Shown here piece after piece: positions 8,980 through 18,200 of a stretch of 64,000 nt of DNA. Source of the stretch: Clostridium neonatale (GTDB taxonomy: Bacteria > Bacillota > Clostridia > Clostridiales > Clostridiaceae); the NCBI RefSeq assembly GCF_001458595.1, contig NZ_LN890328.1, forward strand, positions 1,969,316-2,033,315, given 5' to 3'. The notes beneath the pieces are model-generated. The model saw only the letters and a list, made by a program, of their open reading frames with translations. It did not search any database and was not told the origin of the DNA. Within the stretch, counting starts at the first letter, position 1. The number at the start of each line of letters is the position of its first letter. The position numbers and the translations under genes are program-made.

Positions 8980-9832
8980 TGTTTTCCTCCAAAGGGGATT
9001 CTAAAGATATCTTTCCAATCTTTCCACCTCTAAACTCATCAAGTAAAATGACTGCCAATCTATTGTAATCAATTTGTCCCCCCGAAATTAAAGTACCTCT
9101 CTTTTTACCTATAGCATCTAATGTGTCTATTGGATTTTCAAAAATTTCATTTAATTTATATCTTTCCTTTAATTCTTTTCCATATGTGTTTTGAAGACGT
9201 TCTACAAGTTTTAATGCTAATTCTTCAATATCCATTATTTCATCTTTTATTGCCCCTGTAAAAGCTAAATTTAATGCAGTATTATCATCTTCAAATTTAG
9301 GCCATAATACTCCCGGAGTATCTAATAGCTCTATTCCTATACTTGTTTTTATCCATTGCTTGCTCTTTGTAACCCCTGGCTTATCACCAGTTTTAGCTAT
9401 ATTATTTCTTGCCATTTTATTTATAAAAGTAGATTTTCCGACATTAGGAATACCAACAACCATAACTCTTGTTATGATCTTTACCATTCCCTTAGCTTTT
9501 AGTCTATCATGCTTTTCTTTTAATAAATCCAATAAAGCTGGCTTTATAGCATTCAACCCATCACCTTTCAAGCAATTTACTTCAAGTACTCTTACTTCCT
9601 CTTTAGTAAGATATTTAATCCACTCTTTAGTTGTTTTAGAATCAGTAAGATCACTTTTATTTAAAAGTATAATTCTTGGCTTTCCTTGTAATAAATTATC
9701 TATATCGGGATTAGCTGATGATCTAGGTATTCTTGCATCCCTAATTTCTATAACAGCATCAACTAATTTCAAATTTTCTTTAATTTCCCTTTGAGTCTTT
9801 CTCATATGCCCTGGGAACCAATTTATCGCCAT
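8966..9832 (-). CDS. rbgA: Ribosome biogenesis GTPase RbgA (YlqF)
   Basis: GTPase needed for late maturation of the 50S subunit. It is circularly permuted: the NKSDL (G4) motif comes before GIPNVGKST (G1) and DTPGVLWP (G3), the hallmark of the YlqF group. The protein begins MAINWFPGHMRKTQREI. I use ATG 9832 (288 residues), which has AGGAGG at 9839-9844. A longer reading to 9922 adds an unconserved AT-rich stretch with no binding site. It lies between rplS and rnhB, a context that suits a large-subunit assembly factor. Confidence 0.97.
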   Translation of the reverse strand: MAINWFPGHMRKTQREIKENLKLVDAVIEIRDARIPRSSANPDIDNLLQGKPRIILLNKSDLTDSKTTKEWIKYLTKEEVRVLEVNCLKGDGLNAIKPALLDLLKEKHDRLKAKGMVKIITRVMVVGIPNVGKSTFINKMARNNIAKTGDKPGVTKSKQWIKTSIGIELLDTPGVLWPKFEDDNTALNLAFTGAIKDEIMDIEELALKLVERLQNTYGKELKERYKLNEIFENPIDTLDAIGKKRGTLISGGQIDYNRLAVILLDEFRGGKIGKISLESPLEENNEDN

Positions 9833-9958
9833 ATATATTCCTCCTGTTTTATATAATATATAAAAATTCTTTATAAATCTAAATTTATTTATATTATGTC
9901 TAAATATACTTAATATAAACAATATTAAATATACTTATTTTTAAAAAATTAAATATAA

Positions 9959-9985
9959 AAAAAAGGACTAAAACAGTCCCTTTTT
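9959..9985 (-). terminator. rplS terminator
   Basis: AAAAAGGACT pairs with AGTCCCTTTTT around a short loop just after the rplS stop, followed by a T-run on the minus strand. Confidence 0.85.
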
Positions 9986-9989
9986 ATTA

Positions 9990-10340
9990 TTATCTAGTTA
10001 ATAATTCTTTAACCTTAGCAGCTTTACCAACTCTATCTCTTAAGTAGTAAAGTTTAGCTCTTCTTACTTTACCTCTTCTTGCGATTTCAATCTTTTCGAT
10101 AACTGGTGAGTTTATTGGGAATGTTCTTTCAACTCCAGTTCCGTAAGCAACTCTTCTTACAGTGAAAGTTTCTCTTAATCCACCATTTTGCTTTTTGATT
10201 ACAGTTCCTTCGAACATTTGAACTCTTTCTTTGTTACCTTCTTGGATTCTAACATATACTTTGATAGTATCTCCAATATTAAAGTTTGGTAAATCGTTTC
10301 TTAATTGTTCAGCTTCTATAGCTCTTATAATTTCGTTCAT
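9990..10340 (-). CDS. rplS: 50S ribosomal protein L19
   Basis: Large-subunit protein at the 30S-50S interface. The 116-residue product is the normal length, begins [20 protein letters not shown], and has the conserved [13 protein letters not shown] and [11 protein letters not shown] segments plus a basic C-terminus ([17 protein letters not shown]). A GGAGGG site precedes the ATG. It has its own promoter and leader and its own terminator, so although it follows trmD it looks like an independent unit. Confidence 0.98.
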   Translation of the reverse strand: MNEIIRAIEAEQLRNDLPNFNIGDTIKVYVRIQEGNKERVQMFEGTVIKKQNGGLRETFTVRRVAYGTGVERTFPINSPVIEKIEIARRGKVRRAKLYYLRDRVGKAAKVKELLTR

Positions 10341-10344
10341 TGTG

Positions 10345-10420
10345 CTTTCCCTCCTTTAAGATAATTTGACGTTCTTAACATATTAATAGTGCATGACAGA
10401 GGAACGCCCGTACTAGCACA
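10345..10420 (-). ncRNA. Probable ribosomal protein L19 leader
   Basis: The 5' UTR of rplS can fold into nested stems: GTGC with GCAC, TTAAC with GTTAA, and GGCGTTC with GAACGTC. The last is mutually exclusive with, or pseudoknotted to, the others. Firmicutes rplS transcripts are known to carry an L19-responsive leader, and position fits. A covariance-model match was not tested. Confidence 0.55.
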
Positions 10421-10426
10421 AAGTTA

Positions 10427-10455
10427 ATGATAACATATGTTTTTTTATTTTTCAA
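10427..10455 (-). promoter_or_regulatory. SigA-type promoter for rplS
   Basis: TTGAAA (10450-10455), a 17-base spacer and TATCAT (10427-10432) on the minus strand, placed between the trmD stop and the L19 leader. The predicted start is near 10420. Confidence 0.65.
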
Positions 10456-10478
10456 CAAAAATTATAATATTTATAATT

Positions 10479-11195
10479 TTATTTCTTCTTTTCTTTTAAA
10501 AGCTTCATATCCTCTTTAGTTAATATAATATTCTTATACAAATCTGGTCTTCTTAACTTTGTAATATTAAGAGATTGCACTCTTCTCCATTTTCTAATAT
10601 TCTCATGGTGTCCTGATAATAAAATTCCTGGCACTTCATCTCCTTCAAAGTTCTGAGGTCTAGTATACTGAGGATATTCTAAAAGGCCATCGTAAAAAGA
10701 CTCCTCCATAAAGCTTTCTTCTTTTCCAAGAACACCTGGAATAAGTCTTAAAATACAATCTATAGTAGGTATAGCTGCCATTTCTCCTCCAGTCAGTACA
10801 AAATCACCAAGGGAAATTTCCATATCTATATGCTTATAGACTCTTTCATCAATACCTTCATAATGTCCACACAAAAATATAAGATTTTCTTCTTTAGATA
10901 ATTCCTTAGCCATAGCTTGAGTCAACGTCTTGCCTCTTGGTCCTAAAAAAATAACCTTTCCTTTATTACTCTTCTTAGCATTCCTTATGCTGTCTACAAT
11001 AGGCTGTGGTGCCATTACCATACCTGCTCCACCACCATAAGGATAATCATCAACTTTTTTATGTTTATCCAATGTAAAATCTCTTATATTTATAATATCC
11101 ATATCTACAATTTTATTTTCTTTGGCTCTTCCAATTATACTATGATCAAATATAGTAAACATTTCAGGAAAAAGTGTTAATATACTAATCTTCAT
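10479..11195 (-). CDS. trmD: tRNA (guanine-N1-)-methyltransferase
   Basis: Methylates G37 of tRNAs with a G at position 36, preventing frameshifts. The protein starts [13 protein letters not shown] and shows the trefoil-knot SPOUT motifs [21 protein letters not shown] and [15 protein letters not shown] start it at ATG 11195 (238 residues), with AGGTG 9 bases upstream. The in-frame GTG at 11207 overlaps that binding site. Its start overlaps the rimM end by 11 bases, so translation is coupled in the conserved rimM-trmD pair. Confidence 0.97.
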   Translation of the reverse strand: MKISILTLFPEMFTIFDHSIIGRAKENKIVDMDIINIRDFTLDKHKKVDDYPYGGGAGMVMAPQPIVDSIRNAKKSNKGKVIFLGPRGKTLTQAMAKELSKEENLIFLCGHYEGIDERVYKHIDMEISLGDFVLTGGEMAAIPTIDCILRLIPGVLGKEESFMEESFYDGLLEYPQYTRPQNFEGDEVPGILLSGHHENIRKWRRVQSLNITKLRRPDLYKNIILTKEDMKLLKEKKK

Positions 11196-11682
11196 CTTGC
11201 CATTCACCTACAGGTCTTATAAGTACTTTCATATTTTCTATATCTACATCTAAAACTATATCTCTAAGTACTGGAATTAATAATTCTTTTGGCTCTTTAA
11301 TCCAGTATACATCATTATTTTTAGTGCTTATTACATCAAAAATTTTTCCAAGCTCTTTTCCATTTACATCATATACTATACACTTTTTCAAATCTGAAAC
11401 ATAATAAGTATCTTCTGGGAGCTTTTCTTCCTTGTCTCTTGGTACTTCTATGTATTTTTGCTTATACATTTCAGCATCATTCATAGTATCTATACCCTCT
11501 ATTTTTAAAATCACTCTATCCTTTTGAAACTTAACTCCTAAAATGTTCATTTCAACTCCACCTACAAGAACACTCTTATATTTTTTAAACTTATTTACAT
11601 CTTCTGTTAAAGGATAGACTTTTACTTCACCTTTTATTCCATGAGTATTAATTATTTGTCCTATTTTAAATAATTCTGCCAA
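11185..11682 (-). CDS. rimM: 16S rRNA processing protein RimM
   Basis: Assembly factor for the 30S head that binds S19. It has an N-terminal RimM domain ([20 protein letters not shown]) and a C-terminal PRC-barrel region ([20 protein letters not shown]). I place the start at TTG 11682 (165 residues). GAAGGTGG lies 8 bases upstream of this TTG, whereas the alternative GTG at 11694 is part of that very site. It is the first gene of rimM-trmD, with a promoter about 90 bases upstream. Confidence 0.93.
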   Translation of the reverse strand: MAELFKIGQIINTHGIKGEVKVYPLTEDVNKFKKYKSVLVGGVEMNILGVKFQKDRVILKIEGIDTMNDAEMYKQKYIEVPRDKEEKLPEDTYYVSDLKKCIVYDVNGKELGKIFDVISTKNNDVYWIKEPKELLIPVLRDIVLDVDIENMKVLIRPVGEWQDED

Positions 11683-11769
11683 ATCTAATTCCACCTTCTT
11701 TAATTAAATTTTATTCTATATGTCTTATTTTCATAAATATCTATATTATATGTTTTATTCTCAATGTGA

Positions 11770-11798
11770 ATTTTACATTTTCAATAAAATATTGTCAA
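11770..11798 (-). promoter_or_regulatory. SigA-type promoter for rimM-trmD
   Basis: Consensus TTGACA (11793-11798), a 17-base spacer and TAAAAT (11770-11775) on the minus strand, in the gap between the khpA terminator and rimM. Confidence 0.7.
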
Positions 11799-11892
11799 TC
11801 ATATTTAAAATTTATCGTTTTGATTCTGGTCTCATTTACCTCTTATGATAATATTTATTATATTAATTACAATATATAATTTATTAAATAAA

Positions 11893-11925
11893 AAGGATGT
11901 TCAAAACAATACATTTTGAACACCC
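11893..11925 (-). terminator. khpA terminator
   Basis: GATGTTCAAAA pairs with TTTTGAACACC around a 7-base loop just past the khpA stop. The minus strand continues with CCTTTTTATTT. Confidence 0.8.
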
Positions 11926-11934
11926 GCTTCATTT

Positions 11935-12162
11935 TTAGATGATTTCTACTAAAACTCGTTTATTATGTTTTACTGCTGCTGCTTTTACTACCGTTCTAAT
12001 AGCTTTTGCTATTCTTCCTTGTTTTCCAATTACTTTTCCAACATCCTCTGGAGCTACTTTTAACTCTAATATGATAGAAGCTTCCCCATCAATCTCATTA
12101 ACAGTAACAGCATCAGGATTATCAACAAGGGATTTAGCTATATATTCAACTAATTCCTTCAT
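11935..12162 (-). CDS. khpA: KH-domain RNA-binding protein KhpA (YlqC)
   Basis: Small RNA-binding protein. In streptococci and clostridia KhpA forms a dimer or pairs with KhpB (Jag) and acts as a global RNA chaperone. The 75-residue product is a single KH fold with its GxxG loop in GKVIGKQGRIAKAIR. It follows rpsP in the order ffh-rpsP-khpA-rimM-trmD. Its only plausible Shine-Dalgarno (GGAGGTG, 12199-12205) is separated from the ATG by a 26-base perfect palindrome, an unusual arrangement. Confidence 0.94.
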   Translation of the reverse strand: MKELVEYIAKSLVDNPDAVTVNEIDGEASIILELKVAPEDVGKVIGKQGRIAKAIRTVVKAAAVKHNKRVLVEII

Positions 12163-12169
12163 AAACGTT

Positions 12170-12195
12170 CTATAATTAGTATATACTAATTATAG
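12170..12195 (-). promoter_or_regulatory. Perfect 26-base palindrome between khpA Shine-Dalgarno and start
   Basis: The left half CTATAATTAGTAT (12170-12182) is exactly complementary to the right half (12183-12195). GGAGG ends 5 bases before it and the khpA ATG begins 7 bases after it. If the RNA folds, the effective distance from the binding site to the start falls from about 38 to about 12 bases. Confidence 0.8.
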
Positions 12196-12210
12196 TTTCA
12201 CCTCCAAAAA

Positions 12211-12456
12211 TTACTTAATAAGACCTGCATTAGTTAAAAGTCTCTTAACTGTTTCTGTTGGTTGAGCTCCATTAGATAACCATTGGCTAACTTTTTCTTC
12301 ATTAACTTTAACTTCAACTGGTTCAGTTAAAGGGTTGTAGTATCCAATTTCTTCGATGAATTTACCATCTCTTGGAGATCTTGAATCAGCAACAACTATT
12401 CTATAGAAAGGAGCTTTTTTAGCACCCATTCTTCTTAATCTCATTTTTACTGCCAT
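12211..12456 (-). CDS. rpsP: 30S ribosomal protein S16
   Basis: Small-subunit protein important in early 30S assembly. The 81-residue product begins [20 protein letters not shown] and contains the conserved [22 protein letters not shown] segment, both S16 hallmarks. AAAGGAGGTG precedes the ATG. It is 43 bases downstream of ffh and 48 bases upstream of khpA, in the standard ffh-rpsP-khpA cluster, and has no terminator before khpA other than the palindrome noted there. Confidence 0.98.
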   Translation of the reverse strand: MAVKMRLRRMGAKKAPFYRIVVADSRSPRDGKFIEEIGYYNPLTEPVEVKVNEEKVSQWLSNGAQPTETVKRLLTNAGLIK

Positions 12457-12499
12457 TTTAATTTCACCTCCTTTATAGGATTATGATATATTTCAAATT

Positions 12500-13852
12500 C
12501 TAGAAAGGTAACTTGCCAAATAGGCCGCCCTTCTTAACTTGCTTTTGCATTGATTTCATCTGCTTCATGTTCTTTTTCATCATTTCATAACTTTTCATTA
12601 ATTTATTAACTTCTTGAATTGATGTCCCTGAACCTTTTGCAATTCTTGTTTTTCTTGACATTGACTTTGCTACAAGATTTGGATTTCTTCTTTCCTTAGC
12701 AGTCATTGAGTGAATTATAGCTTTAGTCATTGCCATTGTAGCTTCGCCTTTGCTTAAATCAACACCTTGTAATTCTTTTGCATTCATACCTGGTATCATT
12801 TCTAAAAGTTTGTTAAGTGGTCCAAGCTTAGCCATTTGATCCATAGCCATTAAGTAATCTTCAAAATTAAATTCTTGATTTAACATTCTCTTACCTAAAT
12901 CAGCTGCTTCTTTTTCATCTATTGCTTCTTGAGCTTTTTCTATAAGTGATAATACATCTCCCATTCCAAGAATTCTAGATGACATTCTGTCTGGATAAAA
13001 CACTTCAAAATCATTCATCTTTTCACCAACACCAATATATTTTATCGGTTTGTTAGTTATGCTTTTTATTGAAAGTGCGGCACCACCTCTTGTATCACCA
13101 TCTAATTTAGTAAGAATAACTCCAGTTAAATCCAAGTCGCTATTAAAGCTTTCTGCAACATTAACAGCATCTTGACCAGTCATAGAATCTACTACTAATA
13201 ATATTTCTGATGGATTAACATTTTCTTTTATATCTTTTAATTCTGTCATTAGTTCTTCATCAATATGAAGTCTACCTGCAGTATCTATTATAACTACATT
13301 ATTTCCATTATCCTTTGCATGAGCAATACCAGCTTTAGCTATATCAACAGCACTTACTTTATCCCCCATTTGGAATACTGGAATTTCAATTTGCTTTCCT
13401 ACCACTTCTAATTGTTTAATTGCAGCAGGTCTATATATGTCACAAGCTACAAGTAATGGTTTCTTGTTATTTTTTCTTAAGTTTAACGCAAGCTTACCAC
13501 ACATTGTAGTTTTACCTGCACCTTGAAGTCCAACTAACATTATAACTGTAAGTCCACTACTGCTATAGTTTATTTTACTTTCACTTCCACCCATAAGATT
13601 AGTAAGTTCTTCATTAACTATTTTTATAACTTGTTGTCCTGGTGTCAAACTTTCAAGCACATCACTGCCTACACATTTACTACTTACAGTTGAAACAAAA
13701 GTTTTAACTACCTTATAGTTAACATCCGCTTCTAATAAAGCAAGCTTTACTTCTCTCATGGCTTCTTTTATATCTTTTTCAGTTAATTTACCTTTACCCC
13801 TTAATTTCTTAAAGGTTGCCTGTAATTTTTCTCCTAAACCTTCAAAAGCCAT
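12500..13852 (-). CDS. ffh: Signal recognition particle protein Ffh
   Basis: The SRP54 GTPase binds signal sequences on ribosomes with SRP RNA and delivers them to FtsY at the membrane. The 450-residue protein has an N domain, a G domain with Walker A GLQGAGKTT (about 108-116), DTAGR and TKLDGDTRGG, and a methionine-rich M domain (AMDQMAKLGPLNKLLEMIPG onward) ending in a glycine-rich tail GGLFGKLPF. AGGAGG precedes the ATG. It sits 17 bases after ylxM. The SRP RNA gene itself was not found in this window. Confidence 0.98.
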   Translation of the reverse strand: MAFEGLGEKLQATFKKLRGKGKLTEKDIKEAMREVKLALLEADVNYKVVKTFVSTVSSKCVGSDVLESLTPGQQVIKIVNEELTNLMGGSESKINYSSSGLTVIMLVGLQGAGKTTMCGKLALNLRKNNKKPLLVACDIYRPAAIKQLEVVGKQIEIPVFQMGDKVSAVDIAKAGIAHAKDNGNNVVIIDTAGRLHIDEELMTELKDIKENVNPSEILLVVDSMTGQDAVNVAESFNSDLDLTGVILTKLDGDTRGGAALSIKSITNKPIKYIGVGEKMNDFEVFYPDRMSSRILGMGDVLSLIEKAQEAIDEKEAADLGKRMLNQEFNFEDYLMAMDQMAKLGPLNKLLEMIPGMNAKELQGVDLSKGEATMAMTKAIIHSMTAKERRNPNLVAKSMSRKTRIAKGSGTSIQEVNKLMKSYEMMKKNMKQMKSMQKQVKKGGLFGKLPF

Positions 13853-13869
13853 GTATACTTACCTCCTTT

Positions 13870-14205
13870 TTATAAATTTTCTAGTTTTTCTTTATATCTC
13901 AAAATTTCACCATTATCAATTGAATGATTAATTTTTAAGTCTTCTAAAAAATCTATAATTTTTTTATTTTTTTCAATACTCTTTTGAAGTAAGTTAAGCT
14001 TACCCTCATAGGACAAAAGCTGCTTATAACATCTTTTGATTAGGTCATGAATTGCCTGTCGACTTGTTTTATTTAATTCAGCTATTTCTGCTAAAGATAA
14101 ATCATCATTATAATATAAGTCCATTATGTCTGCTTGTTTTTCAGTTAATAATGGTCCATATAAATCCATTAATAATGATATTTCAAATCGCTCTTTTTCA
14201 TCCAT
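13870..14205 (-). CDS. ylxM: YlxM family helix-turn-helix protein
   Basis: A 111-residue protein of the YlxM/p13 family, always next to ffh in Firmicutes. In streptococci the homologue modulates SRP GTPase activity. It has a sigma-70 region 4-like HTH ([23 protein letters not shown]) and a coiled C-terminal helix. It lies between ftsY and ffh, co-directional, 17 bases from ffh. A direct DNA-binding role is possible but not shown. Confidence 0.93.
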   Translation of the reverse strand: MDEKERFEISLLMDLYGPLLTEKQADIMDLYYNDDLSLAEIAELNKTSRQAIHDLIKRCYKQLLSYEGKLNLLQKSIEKNKKIIDFLEDLKINHSIDNGEILRYKEKLENL

Positions 14206-14246
14206 GTTTAATCACCTTACCCACAAAAGAGATTTTATCAAGATTT

Positions 14247-14284
14247 TATATAAGTGTCAAGTATTTTTACTTAACACTTATATA
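14247..14284 (-). repeat. Long hairpin between ftsY and ylxM
   Basis: TATATAAGTGT, one mismatch and AAGTA pair with TACTT and ACACTTATATA around a 4-base loop (16 bp). The minus-strand 3' side is not T-rich, so it is not a normal minus-strand terminator. It may be an RNA-processing or stability site within the operon. Confidence 0.5.
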
Positions 14285-14309
14285 TTTTTTTAAATGATTT
14301 TATTTTTGC

Positions 14310-15218
14310 CTAAATTAAAACTTCTGCAAACTCTTCTGCATTGAATTCTTGAAGATCTTCAATTCCTTCTCCAACCCCAATATACTTAACTGGAATCTTT
14401 AATGTTTGTTTTATTGATAAAACCACACCACCTTTTGCAGTTCCATCTAACTTAGTTAATATTATTCCATCAATAGGACATACCTCCATAAATTGTTTTG
14501 CTTGAATCACTGCATTTTGTCCTGTAGTTCCATCTAAAACTAATAAAGTTTCTTTTTTATAAGAAGATAATTCTCTATCTATAATTCTATTTATTTTCTC
14601 AAGTTCATTCATTAAATTCTTTTTATTATGAAGTCTTCCAGCAGTATCACATATAAGAAGATCTACATCTCTTGCTTTAGTTGCTTCTATGGCATCAAAA
14701 ACAACTGCCGCTGGATCTGACCCTTCTTGTTGTTTTACTATATCAACATTTGCACGCTTACTCCATATTTCAAGCTGATCTATAGCAGCTGCTCTGAATG
14801 TATCTGCCGCTGCAAGTAAAACTTTTTTCCCTTCTTCTTTATTTTTAGCTGCTAATTTTCCAATTGAAGTTGTTTTTCCAACTCCATTTACGCCTATTAT
14901 AAGCATAACCTTTTTATCAGCTTCTTCTTCTTCCTTTGTATCCTCAAGTAACATTTCTTTAATCACTTCTTTTAATGCTGGTGTTACTTCTGCTGGATCA
15001 TTTATTTTTTCCTTTCTTATTTTACTTCTTAATCTTTCTATTAATTCTACTGTTGTATCCATACCAATATCACTGGTTATTAATATTTCTTCAAGTTCTT
15101 CATATAAATCTTCATCTATTGTTATCGCTAGTTTTAAAGCCTCATTTATTTTATCTGTCAATCCATCTCTTGTTTTAGATAATCCATCCTTTAGTTTATC
15201 AAACAACTTTCCAAACAT
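14310..15218 (-). CDS. ftsY: Signal recognition particle receptor FtsY
   Basis: SRP receptor GTPase that docks the Ffh-ribosome complex at the membrane. The 302-residue protein is essentially the N and G domains: Walker A GVNGVGKTTSIGKLA, DTAGRLHNK, TKLDGTAKGG and a C-terminal VGEGIEDLQEF. The long acidic A domain of E. coli FtsY is absent, as usual in Firmicutes, leaving a short basic N-terminus. It follows smc by 11 bases, giving the classic smc-ftsY pair, and is followed by ylxM-ffh. Confidence 0.98.
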   Translation of the reverse strand: MFGKLFDKLKDGLSKTRDGLTDKINEALKLAITIDEDLYEELEEILITSDIGMDTTVELIERLRSKIRKEKINDPAEVTPALKEVIKEMLLEDTKEEEEADKKVMLIIGVNGVGKTTSIGKLAAKNKEEGKKVLLAAADTFRAAAIDQLEIWSKRANVDIVKQQEGSDPAAVVFDAIEATKARDVDLLICDTAGRLHNKKNLMNELEKINRIIDRELSSYKKETLLVLDGTTGQNAVIQAKQFMEVCPIDGIILTKLDGTAKGGVVLSIKQTLKIPVKYIGVGEGIEDLQEFNAEEFAEVLI

Positions 15219-15229
15219 CTTAATTCCTC

Positions 15230-18200
15230 CTAGTCAAAATCATTGCTTAAGTCTACTGACACTACTTTAGATACACCTTTTTCTTCCATAGTAACTCCAT
15301 AAATTATATCACTTGCCTCCATTGTTCCTTTTCTATGTGTTATAACTATAAATTGAGTTTTTTCAGAAAACTTAGTTAAAAACTCTGCATATCTATAAAC
15401 ATTAGCATCATCTAATGCCGCCTCTATTTCATCTAAAATGCAGAATGGCGTTGGTTTCATCTTTAATATTGCAAATAATAATGCAATAGCTGATAAAACT
15501 TTTTCTCCCCCTGACATAAGATTTATGTTTTGAAGCTTCTTTCCTGGCGGTTCAACGTTTATATCTATATTTGCATCAAGCTCGTCACCTTCGCCTAAAA
15601 TAAGTTCTGCACTTCCTCCTTTAAATAAATCTTTAAAGGTTTCATTAAAATTATAATTTAATATCTTAAAATTTTCCTTAAATACACTTTTCATTTCAAG
15701 TGTCATTTCTTCTATTACTGATATAAGTTCTTCTTTTGCTTTTTCTAAATCTTCTGCTTGAGATGACATAAATTCATATTTGTCTTTAATTTCTTCGTAT
15801 TCTTGTATTGCACCTAAATTTACAACTCCAAGTTTTGTTATTTTAGCCTTTGTTACTTGAATCTCTTCTTTTAATATCTTTTCATCTGTTACAGGTTCAC
15901 ATATTTCTAATGCTTCTGCATAAGTTAATTCTAATTCTTCATTAAGCTTTTTATAAATATGCTCATTTTCTGATTCTTTTTTAGCTTTAATTATTTCTCT
16001 CTTATTTACTTCCATTTCTTTATTAGCAACTTCATCTAGTACTCCGCTAATAAGATTATCTTTCTCTTTAAACTCTTGCTTAAGTTTTTCTTTTAGTATT
16101 TCTTCATCTTTAAAATTAAGCTCAAGTTTTTGTATTTCGTTATTCTTCTCTTCAATGGATTTTTTCTTGTTTTTTATATCATTAGTTAAAGATAAAATGT
16201 TATTACTATTATTTACACTTTCTTCTTTTAAAATCACATTCTTTTCTTCAAAATCATTAACTTCTTTATTCATTCTTAGAAGTTCATTTTTCTTACTTTC
16301 TAACGCTTCATCTAAAGCAGCCTTATTTATTTTCATCTCAGTCAGTTTAGATGATATATTATCTAATTTTTGTTGTTTTTCTTTAAGATATTGTTCAAGT
16401 CCTGTTATCCTATTTTTATTGGATAAATCTTCACTTTCAACATTTTTTATTTGTTCTTCTTTTTCTTTAAGAGTTATATCTATTTTATTTCTTTCATTTA
16501 TAATTTTTCTTAATTCTTCTTTATTTATTTCTAAACTTTTAGCAAGCTTATTTGTATCATTTTGCAAATTTTTCTTTTCTTCTTGTTTCTTTGTAGAATC
16601 AATATTTTTTGCATGAACTTCATCTCTTTTATTTAATATGTCTTCATCTAACTGCTTTATCTTTTGCTTTAAGTCATTGGCCTCTGAAACAAGAATATCA
16701 CAACTCTCTTTTTTCTTAAATATTTCTTTTTCAAGTTCTTCTATCTCTCTTTTTCTTCCTAAAACATTAGTATTTTTTCCTTTTATACTACCACCAGTTA
16801 AAGCCCCTCCTGGATTTATTACTTCACCATCTAATGTAACTATTCTATAGCTATAATTACTAATTTTAGCTATGTTTAAAGCACAATCCATATTACTACA
16901 AATTATCGTTCTACCTAAAGTATAGTCCATTATATTTTGATACAATGGGGCATAAGTGATTATTTCACTTCCTATGCCTATAAAATCTTTTTCTTGTGTT
17001 ATATTTGAACTTAAAGATAGCTTTTTACCTTTTATTATATTTAAAGGTAAAAATGTTGCTCTTCCAAGCTTATTACTTTTTAAATACCCTATAAGATTTT
17101 TTGCTACTTCTTCGTTTTTAGTTATTACATTTGAAATAGCTGAACCAAGTGCAATCTCTATAGCTGTTTCATATTGTTTTTCAACTTTAAAAATCTCTCC
17201 TAATACCTTTGTATCCTCTGCTTTGGAAATTTTATTATTATGAATAGATTCCATTAATGATTTAACTGATCTGTTATATCCTTCATAGTGCTTTTCTAAA
17301 TTTTCAAGCATATTTTTATTTGCTTCAAGTCTAGTTAAATTTCTATTTAATTCCCTAAACTCGTTTTCTTTTCTTGTTAAATTTCCTGATAGTGCACTAA
17401 TCTTTTTCTTATTGACTTCTATCTCTTCATTCAAATCTTTTATTTCAGTGTTTTTTAATTCAATCTCAACTTCTAGACTTTTATACGTCTGTGTATTTAT
17501 GAGTATATTGTGCTCTAAAGAAATAATAGATGAATTAAGCTGCTCTTCTCTTTCATTTTTAATAGTTATTTCTTTATTTATAAGTGCAATCTCATTTTTT
17601 ATCTCTGAATTTTTTCTTAAAAGATCTATTTCGCCTTTTTTTAAAGTTCTAAGTTCTTCTTCAACTTTTTCTATTTCTTTAAGAACATCATTGTTTGTTG
17701 ACTCATATAAAGTTATTTCTTCATCTTTAGCTTTTTGTTCGTTTTTCTTTTCTTCTAATTCTTTTTCTAAAAATTCCTTATTTTCTTTTATATAAGATAT
17801 TTTTATTTTAATATCATTAATCTCAGTATCATTTCTTTTAATTCTTTCTTCAAGTGATTTTATTCTTTCATTGTAAAGATCAATTTCCTTTGACTCTTCA
17901 CCTATAATCTCCTTTAAGTTGTAATATTGCTCTTTTTCTTCTAGAGTCTTTTTGTCTATTTCCTCAATTTTTTCCTCTAATTTTTTAAGTTCTATCTTAT
18001 CATTAGATATCTTTTGCCTTTGCTCTTCAATTTCTTTAATACGATTATTTAAATCTTCAGTAATACTTTTAAGCTCATCTTCCATTCCTTTTATTACGTG
18101 AACAATAAGTGATACTTCTTTTTTCTTTAAACCATTGGATAACTCATTGAATTCTAAAGCCTTTTCTCTTTCAATTCTTAATGGTTCAATTCTTTCTTCA

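Noticed and set aside
8966..9922. Longer rbgA reading to 9922
   Set aside because: The extra 30 residues are AT-rich leader with no conservation, and AGGAGG supports the start at 9832.
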